Assembly (NCBI GenBank): GCA_963803155.1
Contig: CAWDMN010000085.1
Location: forward strand, 62,001 to 126,000
Source of the DNA: CAWDMN01 sp963803155
GTDB lineage: Bacteria; Acidobacteriota; Terriglobia; Versatilivoradales; Versatilivoraceae
Direction of reading: 5' to 3'
DNA: 64,000 nt
Shown: positions 1 to 8,710 of the stretch, piece by piece
How the letters are laid out: the number at the start of each line of letters is the position of its first letter
How positions within the stretch are numbered: the stretch's first letter is position 1
The notes under the pieces: model-generated
Told to the model about the DNA's origin: nothing
The model's input: only the letters and a program-made list of their open reading frames with translations
The model's database searches: none
Position numbers and translations under genes: made by a program

Positions 1-985
1 GTCCGTCCTCGCGCCGGTATCCCAGCCAGACTCCGCGGTTCAGCCATTGGGCCAATCCGGATCCGGCGGTTCCAATCCAAAGAGAACCTTCTTTGTCCTC
101 TACAATCGAGGAAATTGAATTGGCTGGAAGACCCTGAGTTTTTCCGTAAAGCTTCCAGCCCGTCTCAGTTCTTTGTGCCAATCCCTGGCTGGTGGGAATC
201 CAGATCGTTCCCTGGGCATCCAGATACAGACGTCCAAAGGAGGCGGCCGCTGGCAAGCCTTGATCTACTGCCTCAAACCGATCAGAGGCGGAAGCCTTTT
301 TGAATAATCGGGAGGGGGTTCGGATATAGATTGATCCGAAGTTATCACTGAGGATGGCATCGATTCGATCAACCGTTAATCCGGATTCCGCGCCGAAAAC
401 TCTGGCCTTTTGTCCATCCCATAGCCCCGCACGGTCACCGCTTCCGAACCAAATTGAGGCGTTGGCTTCAGCGAATACCGCGCTGATCCGGTTGGAGGGC
501 AGTCCATCTCGAGTGGTGAGCAGCTTGAACTTCCTGCCTTGGCCTATCGCCAAGCCATTTTCAGTGGCAATATATACGCGCCCGCTGGAATCGCCTGCAA
601 TCCCCTGCGTTGGGACAGATCCTGACGATATTCCGGAATCTCTGCCCAGAGGGATGAATCGGCCTTTTTCAAAGGTGGCGGCGCCTCCGGGATCCGTCCC
701 CGCCCAGATCACGCCCTCTGATGTTTCGTACAGACAAGTGATATTGTTGCTTGGCAAACCCTCATTGGTAGTGAAGGAATTAAAATGTTTCCCATCGAAT
801 CGGAAAATTCCATTTTGTGTTCCGACCCAGAGAAATCCCTGACGGTCCTGCAAAAGCGCCTGGACCGACATATTTCCCAGCCCCTCTTCAAGGGTATAGT
901 GGCGAAAACTAAATTGTTGTGAGAAACCTATTGCCGAATATAATGAAAATAATAAGGTTAGCAATAGGAATCGGAGACTGCGCAT
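1..985 (-). CDS. Two-component-regulator-type propeller protein, N-terminal part (runs off the window)
   Basis: Reading the minus strand from the ATG at 985 gives an open frame of 328 codons to the window edge without a stop. Residues 1-22 are a signal peptide (Arg-rich start, then a Leu/Phe-rich core, ending near SAIGFSQQ). Repeats follow of the form 'I..L..D..G.LWVGT.NGI..FDG', for example FLWVGTQNGIFRFDG, VIWAGTD, IWIPTSQGLAQR and SLWIGTAGSGLAQ. These are Reg_prop beta-propeller blades, which in known proteins form the periplasmic sensor of hybrid kinases or of GGDEF or LytTR regulators. The output domain lies outside the window. An in-frame ATG 54 bases upstream exists, but the signal peptide fits the start at 985. 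The shine-dalgarno is weak (GGGGGCG). Confidence 0.85.
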   Translation of the reverse strand, partial: MRSLRFLLLTLLFSLYSAIGFSQQFSFRHYTLEEGLGNMSVQALLQDRQGFLWVGTQNGIFRFDGKHFNSFTTNEGLPSNNITCLYETSEGVIWAGTDPGGAATFEKGRFIPLGRDSGISSGSVPTQGIAGDSSGRVYIATENGLAIGQGRKFKLLTTRDGLPSNRISAVFAEANASIWFGSGDRAGLWDGQKARVFGAESGLTVDRIDAILSDNFGSIYIRTPSRLFKKASASDRFEAVDQGLPAAASFGRLYLDAQGTIWIPTSQGLAQRTETGWKLYGKTQGLPANSISSIVEDKEGSLWIGTAGSGLAQWLNRGVWLGYRREDG

Positions 986-1597
986 CACGCCCCCGCGCCC
1001 TTTTGGGATGAGTTTAAAAACACTTTGGGCCCCCCCCATTGAATCTATCATCATGTTTATCGGAATATCTCATTCAAAATCTTAGGACTTTGTAATTTAT
1101 TTCTCAAGCGGAAATAGATTTGTTTTTTCCTGCTGTTTAATGTGCAAAATTCCATGCATTATTATATTGAGAGTGCTCTGCAAGGCAGCTCAGTTAAGCT
1201 TCCGAAATTATCCAAGCTCAAGGCCATTCAGATTAGATAAACATTCTGAGATAAGGGGGGTCTGCCCCGAGCCAGCGATAAGCACAAATCGCAAACGAAA
1301 ATTGAAATCTGAATCTGGCTGGTGGGAAATCCGCATTTCGAACCTATTGGTCAGCTCTATTTGGGCCCGCCCCAAGCTCCGGCTGATCCGGCACTTCACC
1401 TGCCTTCCGATTTAGGGTAATTCAATTTTAACCCTTTTTTAGTTTTATCCGATAAAACATGCTTGCGGGGCTTTGCCAGAGTCTTTTGAGTTTTACCGTA
1501 GACACCGTTAAGAGCGGCGCGAAATTAACGCGGAACAAAGCTTGAGGAAGAGATTGATTGATTTCCAAGAGCCGTAAATGGCACCCCTGATAATTTA
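986..1597. other. Intergenic region with a 17-bp palindrome
   Basis: This 610-base gap lies between two divergent genes and has no convincing reading frame. It contains an 8-base C run at 1030-1037 and a perfect inverted repeat GTTTTATC-C-GATAAAAC at 1442-1458. The palindrome is about 140 bases before the 443-codon gene. I see no clear -35/-10 pair. Confidence 0.5.
1442..1458. promoter_or_regulatory. 17-bp palindrome, possible operator
   Basis: GTTTTATC and GATAAAAC are exact reverse complements separated by one C. The length and symmetry suit a dimeric repressor site, and it lies in the divergent spacer before the gene at 1598. It could also be chance in AT-rich DNA. No second copy was noticed in the window. 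Confidence 0.25.
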
Positions 1598-2929
1598 ATG
1601 AACAAAACCAAAGAAGATTCGCTCAACCAGTGGCTGGAAGAAATTGGCAAAAAGCAAAAAACCAATTTTGTCTTTGAGCTGGAGATGTGGATCAAATGTT
1701 TTGATCGCTTTTTTCGCCCCAAGAACCAGCCGCATTATGACAGTGAATTGAATTCTTACCTGTTAAAAAATTTCAAAGATGAATTGGCCCTGGTGCGGGA
1801 TGTCACGCTGCGCATGACTTTTCTGGCCAATGAAATCATGAGTCAGGAACGCTCCAACCTGATTCAATTTGACAAATATATCCAAAACTATTTGAAGCGC
1901 GATTATGTCATGGATAGTTTTTTGACGCGGTTGTTGGCACAGCCGACGCCGGATGATTCTATGGCATTATTGATCGAGTTCTTAGCTGATTTGCGATGTA
2001 TCATCGATAAATTGCTGGAACCTTCCGAAGTCAATTTTCAGACTTTTACTGCCATGGGAAAGTTGATCAATCGGGAGATCAAGCATTGCCGCTATATTGA
2101 AATGTTGGTCGCCTATAAATTCAAAAGACAATATGACAGGGTGGATAACACCGCCATCGCGGAATTAATCAAGAATATTCCCCACGTAACGGTTCGCCAG
2201 GACCTTGCCAAAGTCTTTTTGGAATTGTTCCGCCTATTGAGATACCTCCGATTCATTGAGAACGATCTGAACAATGACCGGCCACTTAAAAACTCTCTCC
2301 TCATTTTTTCCCTGATCAACTCAGAATTGCAGATTCTCTTCGATTTTATGGAATCCAGAGTCTGCCGACATGCGCAGGTTAGCCAGGAAACCGTGGAGAT
2401 GCTGGATGCCGCTATTTTTGCGTTAAGCCAGGAAGTCAAAAAGGTTTTCAGCCATGAATTGGTGGGGTTGGTTTACTTGAGGCAGGCCCCTCCCATTTAT
2501 GCCAAGGTGGAGAACAGCCACGGCATGCTAAAAAACGCCATCCAACACTCCATCGTGGAATTTGCCAAGGCGGTGTTGCCGGCTTTCGAAACCCGGCGGA
2601 TCTTTGGCAATGGCAGCACGCGTCAGGACGAAAGCAAGAAATTAATGGGGGATATTGGCCTCTTGCTTCAAGCCATCTCAGGGGTGGAGCAAACCGCCGA
2701 TTTGGAATTGCTGCCCGAATTGATCCGAGCCTTTGAAGAGTTCCGGGACCATAGCTTGAAATATTGCATGTATCGGGATTGGGAGAGCTTTGAATCCATG
2801 GTGGAAGAAGTCACTGCCTCCAAAACCCGCGATTCGCTCCGCTTTGCCCTGCACCGTTTCCGCATTTATTTGGGGGCTCTGCGCAACGAAATCAGCAAGC
2901 GCGCAGTCCTGCAACTTCAGCAATCATAA
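1598..2929 (+). CDS. Hypothetical helical protein, 443 aa
   Basis: I do not recognise this family. The protein has no signal peptide and no membrane segment. It appears almost wholly alpha-helical, with many amphipathic Leu/Ile/Phe heptad-like stretches and charged pairs, for example around residues 60-130, 200-260 and 370-440. This suggests a cytoplasmic helical-bundle scaffold or a partner protein. The product ends in a polar LQLQQS tail. The ATG at 1598 has no good ribosome binding site (CCTGATAATTTA precedes it). It is a single gene, divergent from the propeller gene and convergent with aroA across 130 bases. Base composition is like its neighbours, so there is no sign of transfer. The coding call rests on the length of the open frame and its protein-like composition. 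Confidence 0.75.
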   Translation: MNKTKEDSLNQWLEEIGKKQKTNFVFELEMWIKCFDRFFRPKNQPHYDSELNSYLLKNFKDELALVRDVTLRMTFLANEIMSQERSNLIQFDKYIQNYLKRDYVMDSFLTRLLAQPTPDDSMALLIEFLADLRCIIDKLLEPSEVNFQTFTAMGKLINREIKHCRYIEMLVAYKFKRQYDRVDNTAIAELIKNIPHVTVRQDLAKVFLELFRLLRYLRFIENDLNNDRPLKNSLLIFSLINSELQILFDFMESRVCRHAQVSQETVEMLDAAIFALSQEVKKVFSHELVGLVYLRQAPPIYAKVENSHGMLKNAIQHSIVEFAKAVLPAFETRRIFGNGSTRQDESKKLMGDIGLLLQAISGVEQTADLELLPELIRAFEEFRDHSLKYCMYRDWESFESMVEEVTASKTRDSLRFALHRFRIYLGALRNEISKRAVLQLQQS

Positions 2930-3059
2930 CTTGAAATAATCCGATCTGAACATGGCGTCGAAAGGTGAACCTGTCGGTTTTCCCTTATCGTGGGATCAAG
3001 GCAGTGCTTTCCTTTAGGAAGCTTGTGGTTTTGCTTATCCTCTAGAAAAAGAAATCCGA

Positions 3060-4346
3060 TCAACGAAAGGTCACTCTTTCCAGACTTTGATAAAAATCGG
3101 GGAATGAAACCGCGGCACAGCCAGCATCCTCGATTTCCGTGACTCCTTCTGCGATAAGCCCCGCTACGGCAAAGGCCATGGCGATCCGATGGTCCCCACA
3201 AGTCTGAATCCGTGCCCCAGTCAATTTTTGGCGGCCGGCCACCATGAATCCGTCTTCGAATTCCTCCACCTGGGCCTTCATTGCGCGCAGGTTTTCAACC
3301 ACGCGGCGGATCCGGTCGCTCTCCTTTACTCGCAGCTCCGATGCGTCCCGAATTTCCAGGCCATCCTCCGTCTGAGTTCCCAGAACCGCCAAGATGGGAA
3401 TTTCATCAATGACTCCAGGGATTTGATCTCCTCGCACGCTTCCGCCTTTAAGGGCGGCGGTGCGGACACGGATGTCTCCCACCGCCTCTCCTCCTTGCCA
3501 GCTCTCTTCGATCACTTGGATGGAGGCTCCCATCGAAGTGAGCAGGTCCAGAATTCCCCTCCGCCCCGGATTCAAACCAATTTGTTTCAAAATAATTTCC
3601 GATTTGGGAAGAAGACAAGCGGCTGCCGCGAAAAAGGCGGCGGAAGAAAGGTCTCCTGGAATAATCGCGGAGATGGCTCGGGGTTGGATGCCTCCTTGAA
3701 TGGCCACTTGATTCCCCGAGATTTCCATAGGAACTCCGAATTCTGCCAACGCCAATTCAGTGTGGTTGCGGGTGGGCGCCGGTTCAATAATGACGGTTCT
3801 GCCTTTGGCGTAAATGCCCGCCAGCAGAATTGAGGATTTTACCTGAGCACTAGCCACCGGCAGACGATATTCAATCGAGGACAATTCGCCTCCGCGAATA
3901 ACAAGAGGGGGGAAATTGCCGTCTCGTCCCACTACTTGAGCCCCCATTTTTTGGAGCGGAACTATTATCCTTTTCATGGGGCGGCGGCAGAGCGAATCGT
4001 CACCTGAGATCGTGGTGAAGAAGGGTTGGCCGGCTAAAATTCCGGATAACATACGGATCGTAGAACCGGAGTTCCCCGCATCCAGTAAGGCCTCTGATGG
4101 TCTCATTCCATGCAGTCCCGCCCCCTGAATGGTCACTTGCTGGTTGTTCTCCACTTTGATTTTAACCCCCAACGATTTAAGGCAGGTCAGCGTGCTATGA
4201 CAATCCGCGCTCGTGGCGAAATTTTCAATGGTGGTAACCCCTAGGGCAATGCCACCCAGCAGGGCCATCCGATGTGAGATCGACTTATCCCCAGGAAAGG
4301 AAACAATGCCGGCAATCTTCCGGGCGGGATGGATGGAAATATTCAT
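3060..4346 (-). CDS. aroA: 3-phosphoshikimate 1-carboxyvinyltransferase (EPSP synthase)
   Basis: Sixth step of the cytoplasmic shikimate pathway: transfer of enolpyruvyl from PEP to shikimate-3-phosphate. Visible family motifs are PGDKSISHR near residue 18, DAGNSGSTIRMLSG, RPMKR, SAQVKS, TRNHTE, GDLSSAAFF, DEIPILA, ELRVKESDR, CGDHRIAMA and VSFPDFY. GDKS, SAQ-x-K and R-x-H-x-E are the signatures described for class II (glyphosate-insensitive type) enzymes. The NPTR-like site reads NPGR, so the class assignment is tentative. Length is normal. I chose the ATG at 4346 because AAGGCGG lies 8 bases before it and it gives the usual N-terminus. The frame also allows 4364. A 16-base G tract lies 58-73 bases upstream of the start (+ strand C run 4404-4419). 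Confidence 0.95.
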   Translation of the reverse strand: MNISIHPARKIAGIVSFPGDKSISHRMALLGGIALGVTTIENFATSADCHSTLTCLKSLGVKIKVENNQQVTIQGAGLHGMRPSEALLDAGNSGSTIRMLSGILAGQPFFTTISGDDSLCRRPMKRIIVPLQKMGAQVVGRDGNFPPLVIRGGELSSIEYRLPVASAQVKSSILLAGIYAKGRTVIIEPAPTRNHTELALAEFGVPMEISGNQVAIQGGIQPRAISAIIPGDLSSAAFFAAAACLLPKSEIILKQIGLNPGRRGILDLLTSMGASIQVIEESWQGGEAVGDIRVRTAALKGGSVRGDQIPGVIDEIPILAVLGTQTEDGLEIRDASELRVKESDRIRRVVENLRAMKAQVEEFEDGFMVAGRQKLTGARIQTCGDHRIAMAFAVAGLIAEGVTEIEDAGCAAVSFPDFYQSLERVTFR

Positions 4347-4403
4347 GAGAGAGACCGCCTTCATGAGGGACTTCGTCCCATACTTTGAAAATCGAGAGGT
4401 TGG

Positions 4404-4419
4404 CCCCCCCCCCCCCCCC
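4404..4419. repeat. 16-base poly-C/poly-G tract before aroA
   Basis: An uninterrupted run of sixteen C on the + strand (G on the aroA coding strand) lies between aroA and the HAMP sensor gene. Tracts of this kind slip during replication and can change promoter spacing. They are also hard to sequence, so the exact length is uncertain. Confidence 0.8.
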
Positions 4420-4512
4420 GATCCTGCAAAACAGAATTCTCAATTTACAATATTGACATGGTTCAGAAAATAAAAATCGTGAAAACGAATCACTTTCGAC
4501 GCGGGGGACGCA

Positions 4513-5643
4513 TTAAAAAGCGGTGTAGGTGGGGGTAGGTCGAGTGCCTTCCGATGAGGAGCTATTTTTTGAAGAACCGTTTGTCGGAGAACCGCCGTTG
4601 GAAGGAGTGGAACCATTAGAACCGGAATTATTGTTTTGGGATTTGCCATTCTTTTGGTCCCGGATATGCTCAATTAGATTGTGAAACTCATTCACCATCT
4701 CTCCCAGCTCATCTTTGGCGGATAAATGCAGGAAAACATCGTAATTCCCGCTTGAGGCCGATCGCAAGGCTTGGGTGATTTGGCGAAGGGGATTCAGCAC
4801 CCGGCGCGGCAAATACCAGGTGAAAGTGAAACTCACCACCAATGTGAGCACGAGGGTAATTGTAATTAGGAGAGTGGCACGATCTCCCAGTTCCTCGATT
4901 TTACTCCGCTCCAACTCCATTTTTTTCCAGCGGGTTTGACTGATTTGGCGAGCTAGCAGTTCCAGCTGGGCTCCCCGGGACTGCAATTCCTTGTAGAGTC
5001 CGGCGCGATTGGCATCCGATCCAACCAGAGTCTGAATGACGAACCGGTCAAAGGAAAGGTCGGGATTACTGACCTCAACAATCGACCGGCTGATTTCATC
5101 AGCAGAGCGGGAAGACTTAGCTGCTTCCAGCATGCTATTGACCAGTTTTTGATAGGAGCCGACCATCTCAGGGAACTGCGGATAATTAGCTATGGTGGAA
5201 GAGGGGCCAATTGTTTGTGAAAGGGATTGGATATGATTCAAATACTTTTTGACTTCACTTCGGAACATTTCGAATTTGATTTTTTCGCCAGCATCAATCA
5301 GCGGTTCATTCTCCAATAATCCATTCTCAATTTGATGCAGCAATTTCTGGCCTTTGTCGTCAATCTCTTTCAAATGAACTGGGTCCTTGAGAAGGAGAAA
5401 ATCCCGTTCCGATTTACGGATCTCCGTTATATCCTGAACGGCTTGATCAGCAAAGCGGGCGGCTTTGACTTCGTAATAGGCAATCCGGTTGGCGGCATCC
5501 TTCATGTTGGCAATGTAATAGATAGCCAGAGTAATGACGGGAAGAAAAATGAGGCGGGAGGCAGCGATACCAAGCCCAATTCGCCCTTTCATCGAAAGGC
5601 GATTGCCATAATGTCCCCAGCGTTTCCAGAAATACCAAGTCAT
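4513..5643 (-). CDS. HAMP-domain membrane sensor without an output domain
   Basis: An inner-membrane protein of about 376 aa. A first membrane helix (residues about 22-47) is followed by a helical extracytoplasmic region of about 200 residues resembling the sensor bundle of chemoreceptors. A second helix lies at about 255-278, then a HAMP linker at about 277-329 (PRRVLNPLRQITQALRSAS...DELGEMVNEF). It then ends in a 45-residue Asn/Ser/Gly/Thr-rich low-complexity tail instead of a kinase, cyclase or methyl-accepting domain. The ATG at 5643 has GGGAGA five bases upstream; the frame could extend to 5670. Signalling may pass to a separate partner through HAMP, or the tail may be a truncated remnant. 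The function is not known. Confidence 0.75.
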   Translation of the reverse strand: MTWYFWKRWGHYGNRLSMKGRIGLGIAASRLIFLPVITLAIYYIANMKDAANRIAYYEVKAARFADQAVQDITEIRKSERDFLLLKDPVHLKEIDDKGQKLLHQIENGLLENEPLIDAGEKIKFEMFRSEVKKYLNHIQSLSQTIGPSSTIANYPQFPEMVGSYQKLVNSMLEAAKSSRSADEISRSIVEVSNPDLSFDRFVIQTLVGSDANRAGLYKELQSRGAQLELLARQISQTRWKKMELERSKIEELGDRATLLITITLVLTLVVSFTFTWYLPRRVLNPLRQITQALRSASSGNYDVFLHLSAKDELGEMVNEFHNLIEHIRDQKNGKSQNNNSGSNGSTPSNGGSPTNGSSKNSSSSEGTRPTPTYTAF

Positions 5644-6139
5644 ACGTCTCCCTGAAACGCTAAATTCCATTGCGAATTGCCAATTCTCTCTTTTTGGGCG
5701 ACGAACAGTTCATTTAAGCCAACGGACATCATAGTTAAAAAAAAAATGGAACACAACCTTTATTTTAAAATGGTTGCAGAATATTTATCGCTTTGTAGTG
5801 CATGTTTTTGCTCATAATTTTCTAGACAAGAATAGTGTCTTTCCTTCTGCGCACCGCCCTTTTTGCCATTTCACCTCGGAACGGCTCGGCAGGAAAATCC
5901 AGCTCGCAGTTATTGCTTAATTCAGCCGAGCAGCATGGCTGGTTCACTTTGTCGCACCTTAAATGAAACCCGACATTAACAGGTCTTTGAAATAGAAGGA
6001 TTGATCCATGAGATCAGTTTTTGGGCTGTTGTAGCTTGGAAAGTCGGCTGCATTTGGAATAGGTTTTTCCGGCCAAAACCTCAAGCTTGAACAGTCAAAG
6101 AATCCCGCCTCCGATCTTGCACTACTCGATGGAGGGACC
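5644..6139. other. Intergenic, AT-rich, nothing recognised
   Basis: About 500 bases between two minus-strand genes. The part at 5720-5830 is AT-rich with an A9 run and probably carries the promoter of the HAMP sensor gene on the minus strand. The short open frame at 5959-6168 has no homology-like features and no ribosome binding site. No repeat or RNA gene was recognised. Confidence 0.4.
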
Positions 6140-6964
6140 CTATTTGATGGCCAATAACTCGATTTCAAAAATCAGCGTGGAGTTGGGGGGGATTTCTGGT
6201 CCAGGGCTATTTGCGCCGTAAGCCAACTCGGCGGGGATGAAGAGTTGCCATTTTGAGCCGACTTTCATCAACTGGAGGGCTTCGGTCCAGCCAGGAATCA
6301 CGCGATTGACCGGAAAGCTTACGGGGCCGCCGTTCTTGACGGAACTGTCAAACTCCGAACCGCTAATCAGTGTTCCGCGATAACGAGTCTCCACTGTGTC
6401 GGTGGCTTTGGGGGAGGGGCCAGTGCCCGGCACAATTTCCTTATATTGTAGCCCGCTGGGCAATACGATTATCCCCGGCTTAGTCTTGTTTTCTGCCAGG
6501 AATTTATCCCCATCCATTTTGTTTTTCTCGGCCACCACCTTCATTTTCTCCTGCATTTTAACCATCATGCTTTGGCGGAAGTTCTGAATGCTGTCGGTGA
6601 TTTCCTGGTCGGACAGAAGCAGTTTCTGGCTGCTCAAAAAATCGAGAAGGCCGCGGGCTGCCGCCGCGGGGTCCAATTCAATTTCTTGTTGCTTTAAATT
6701 TCTGCCGATATCGACGCCAACGGCATAACTGGCTTTTTCCTTATCCGTGATAAGTGAGGCGGCTCGCCGGACGCCGGCAGGTTTTGGCGTGGCGGATTTT
6801 GCCGTTGCTGGCTTTCCAGTCGAGGGCGAGGCGGTTTTGACGACGGGCTTGGGGGCGATGGATCCTGCATTTTGGGGCGGAGCAGATTTCTTTGCTGATT
6901 GTGCCTGGGCTTCGCCAAAGATAAGCAATATCAGACAGAAGATTACACCAATGAACGATTTCAT
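6140..6964 (-). CDS. Exported FKBP-type peptidyl-prolyl cis-trans isomerase
   Basis: Catalyses proline isomerisation in protein folding, probably in the periplasm. Residues 1-21 are a signal peptide ending EAQAQ. Residues 23-70 are a Pro/Ala/Lys/Thr-rich spacer. Residues 72-160 form the helical dimerisation domain seen in Mip/FkpA proteins (KASYAVGVDIGRNL). Residues 168-274 are the FKBP domain, with GLQYKEIVPGTG, YRGTL, FDSS, VIPGWTEAL, W-x-L-F-I-P, LAYGANSPGPEIPPNSTLIF, all typical active-site and loop positions. AAAGGATG precedes the ATG. It is a single gene. The 274 aa length is normal for Mip-like proteins with a long linker. Confidence 0.93.
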   Translation of the reverse strand: MKSFIGVIFCLILLIFGEAQAQSAKKSAPPQNAGSIAPKPVVKTASPSTGKPATAKSATPKPAGVRRAASLITDKEKASYAVGVDIGRNLKQQEIELDPAAAARGLLDFLSSQKLLLSDQEITDSIQNFRQSMMVKMQEKMKVVAEKNKMDGDKFLAENKTKPGIIVLPSGLQYKEIVPGTGPSPKATDTVETRYRGTLISGSEFDSSVKNGGPVSFPVNRVIPGWTEALQLMKVGSKWQLFIPAELAYGANSPGPEIPPNSTLIFEIELLAIK

Positions 6965-7128
6965 GAGTCATCCTTTCAGGCTGCGCACGCAGCTTGTCGC
7001 AACTTAACATAACTTCGGCAATGGACAAAGATGTAAAAGAATTTCAACCTGATTATGCAGAGCTGCCTCAGGAGGAGGTCGTTGAATGGATTCATAAGTC
7101 CTCCGTCTCTATTGGGCACTCCGCCATT

Positions 7129-7334
7129 GGGTGCAATTCAAAACGCGACAGGGTGAACCAGTCGCGCTGATCGGCTGAATTGAGAAATGGCCGGGAGGGT
7201 GAGGCTCCCGCTTAGGCGGACTCCGCCCGCCGAACCGGGCTGGGCAGAGATGATGCCACATACGGGTGGCTCGCACTCCCGTGCATTCCATCTTCCGGCA
7301 TACTCTCCATTCTGTCGCATTTTGAATTGCACCC
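7129..7334. mobile_element. 206-bp MITE-like element with terminal inverted repeats
   Basis: The left end GGGTGCAATTCAAAACGCGA and the right end (reverse complement) GGGTGCAATTCAAAATGCGA agree over 22 bases with one mismatch. Imperfect 8-bp direct repeats flank it: CCGCCATT at 7121-7128 and CCGCCAAT at 7336-7343. The inside has G+C-rich hairpin modules (GGGAGGGTGAGGCTCCCGC, GGCGGACTCCGCC) and no gene. The same ends and inner modules recur near 9936, 23839-24265, 39785, 49850 and 54787. This defines a dispersed non-autonomous repeat family. Confidence 0.8.
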
Positions 7335-7475
7335 CCCGCCAATCATCTGCTTGAGAAACAGGCTCAATTTGGGATAATCTCTAGCGAGTTGTCCTGGTTC
7401 GGGTCATCCATGGTTTTTTCCAAAAATAATCGTCGAAGATGAATTTATTGACGGTCACCTTAAAGGAGAATGAAG

Positions 7476-8577
7476 ATGGCGGAGCTGAAAATCAAACCAA
7501 AATCAGAATGCCGTTGGGATTTGATGAGCTTGGGAGAAGTCATGTTGCGACTGGATCCCGGCGAAGAGCGGATCCATACCGCGCGGCATTTCCGTGTTTG
7601 GGAAGGGGGCGGCGAATACAACGTAGCCCGGGGATTAAAACGGTGCTTCGGCTTGGAGACGGCCCTAGTGAGTGCCTTTGCCGACAATCCAGTCGGCCAG
7701 GCTGGCGCAGGATTTGATCTATCAAGGCGGTGTCGATCAATCGCACGTAAAATGGGTTAAGTATGACGGCGTGGGCCGCTCAGTGCGCAATGGCTTGAAT
7801 TTTACCGAGCGGGGCTTTGGGGTCCGCGCAGCTCTAGGGTGCTCGGATCGTGGACACACGGCGGCTTCCCAGTTGAAGCCAGGCGATATCGATTGGGAAA
7901 AAATCTTCGGCGAGCAGGGAGTCCGTTGGCTCCATACCGGCGGGATTTTTGCCGCCCTTTCGGAGTCGACTCCGCTGGTGGCCAGAGAAGCCATGCAGGT
8001 GGCCAAGAAATATGGAACCGTGGTTTCATACGATTTAAATTACCGGGAGTCGCTTTGGAAGGGGATAGGCGGAAAAGATAAGGCCCAGCAGGTGAACCGG
8101 GAGTTGGCGCCTTACATCGATGTTATGATCGGAAACGAGGAGGACTTCACGGCCGCTCTGGGTTTTGCCGTAGAGGGATTGGATGAAAATCTATCGAAAT
8201 TGAATCCGGAAAATTTCCGCAAAATGATGGTCAAAGTGATGGAAGCTTTTCCCAATTTAGCCGTGGTGGGCACTACTTTGCGCAACGCCAGGACTGCCTC
8301 GATCAACGATTGGGGCGCGGTCTGTTTTACCAACGGTCAACTCTTCCAAGCTCCCAACCGGGAAAGCTTGGAAATCTTCGACCGGGTAGGCGGAGGGGAC
8401 TCCTTCGACTCAGGGTTGATTTATGGGTTTCTGGCTGGCAAAGGGCCGCAATACGCAGTTGAATGTGGGGCTGCTCATGGTGCTTTAGCCATGACTACGC
8501 CAGGCGATACCACCATGGCAACTCTCTCCGAAGTCGAAAAGGTGATGAAAGGTGGTAGTGCCCGGGTTTCGCGATGA
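7476..8577 (+). pseudogene. PfkB-family sugar kinase (2-keto-3-deoxygluconate kinase-like), frameshifted
   Basis: The product would phosphorylate a sugar or keto-sugar acid with ATP in the cytoplasm. The first frame (from 7476) gives LMSLGEVMLRLDPGEERI, EGGGEYNVARGL and ALVSAFADNPVG. The second frame continues LAQDLIYQGGVDQSHVKW and runs to 8577, with RVGGGDSFDSGLIYGFL carrying the catalytic Asp of the DTxGAGD motif. The frames join at about 7690-7696 (GGCCAGGCTGG). Removing one base there restores NPVGRLAQDLI, the usual family sequence. It is therefore a true single-base frameshift or a sequencing error. The ATG at 7476 is chosen because AAAGGAG lies 7 bases before it; the ATG at 7470 is too close. 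A UroD-like gene follows after 133 bases on the same strand. Confidence 0.8.
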
Positions 8578-8710
8578 ATCTTTTTTCGCGGCGGAGGCCT
8601 GATGCCCTCATCCCATGGGCCGGGCGAAAAAGCAGCGAAGTTGCGGGAGCGACTCCGCGCCTCAAGCTGTCAGCGTATACTACACGGCTGGGATTTTCAT
8701 GGGGGTGGCG

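Noticed and set aside
115..842. Plus-strand open frames near the left edge
   Set aside because: They lie opposite a continuous minus-strand frame with a signal peptide and propeller repeats that runs to position 1.
5959..6168. 69-codon minus-strand open frame beside the FKBP gene
   Set aside because: No ribosome binding site, low-complexity and mixed composition, overlaps the end of the FKBP gene; no family features.
7672..7700. ATG at 7672 as an independent start of the PfkB C-terminal half
   Set aside because: It lies in the frame-shifted overlap and has no ribosome binding site; the N-terminal kinase half is in the other frame, so one broken gene explains both.
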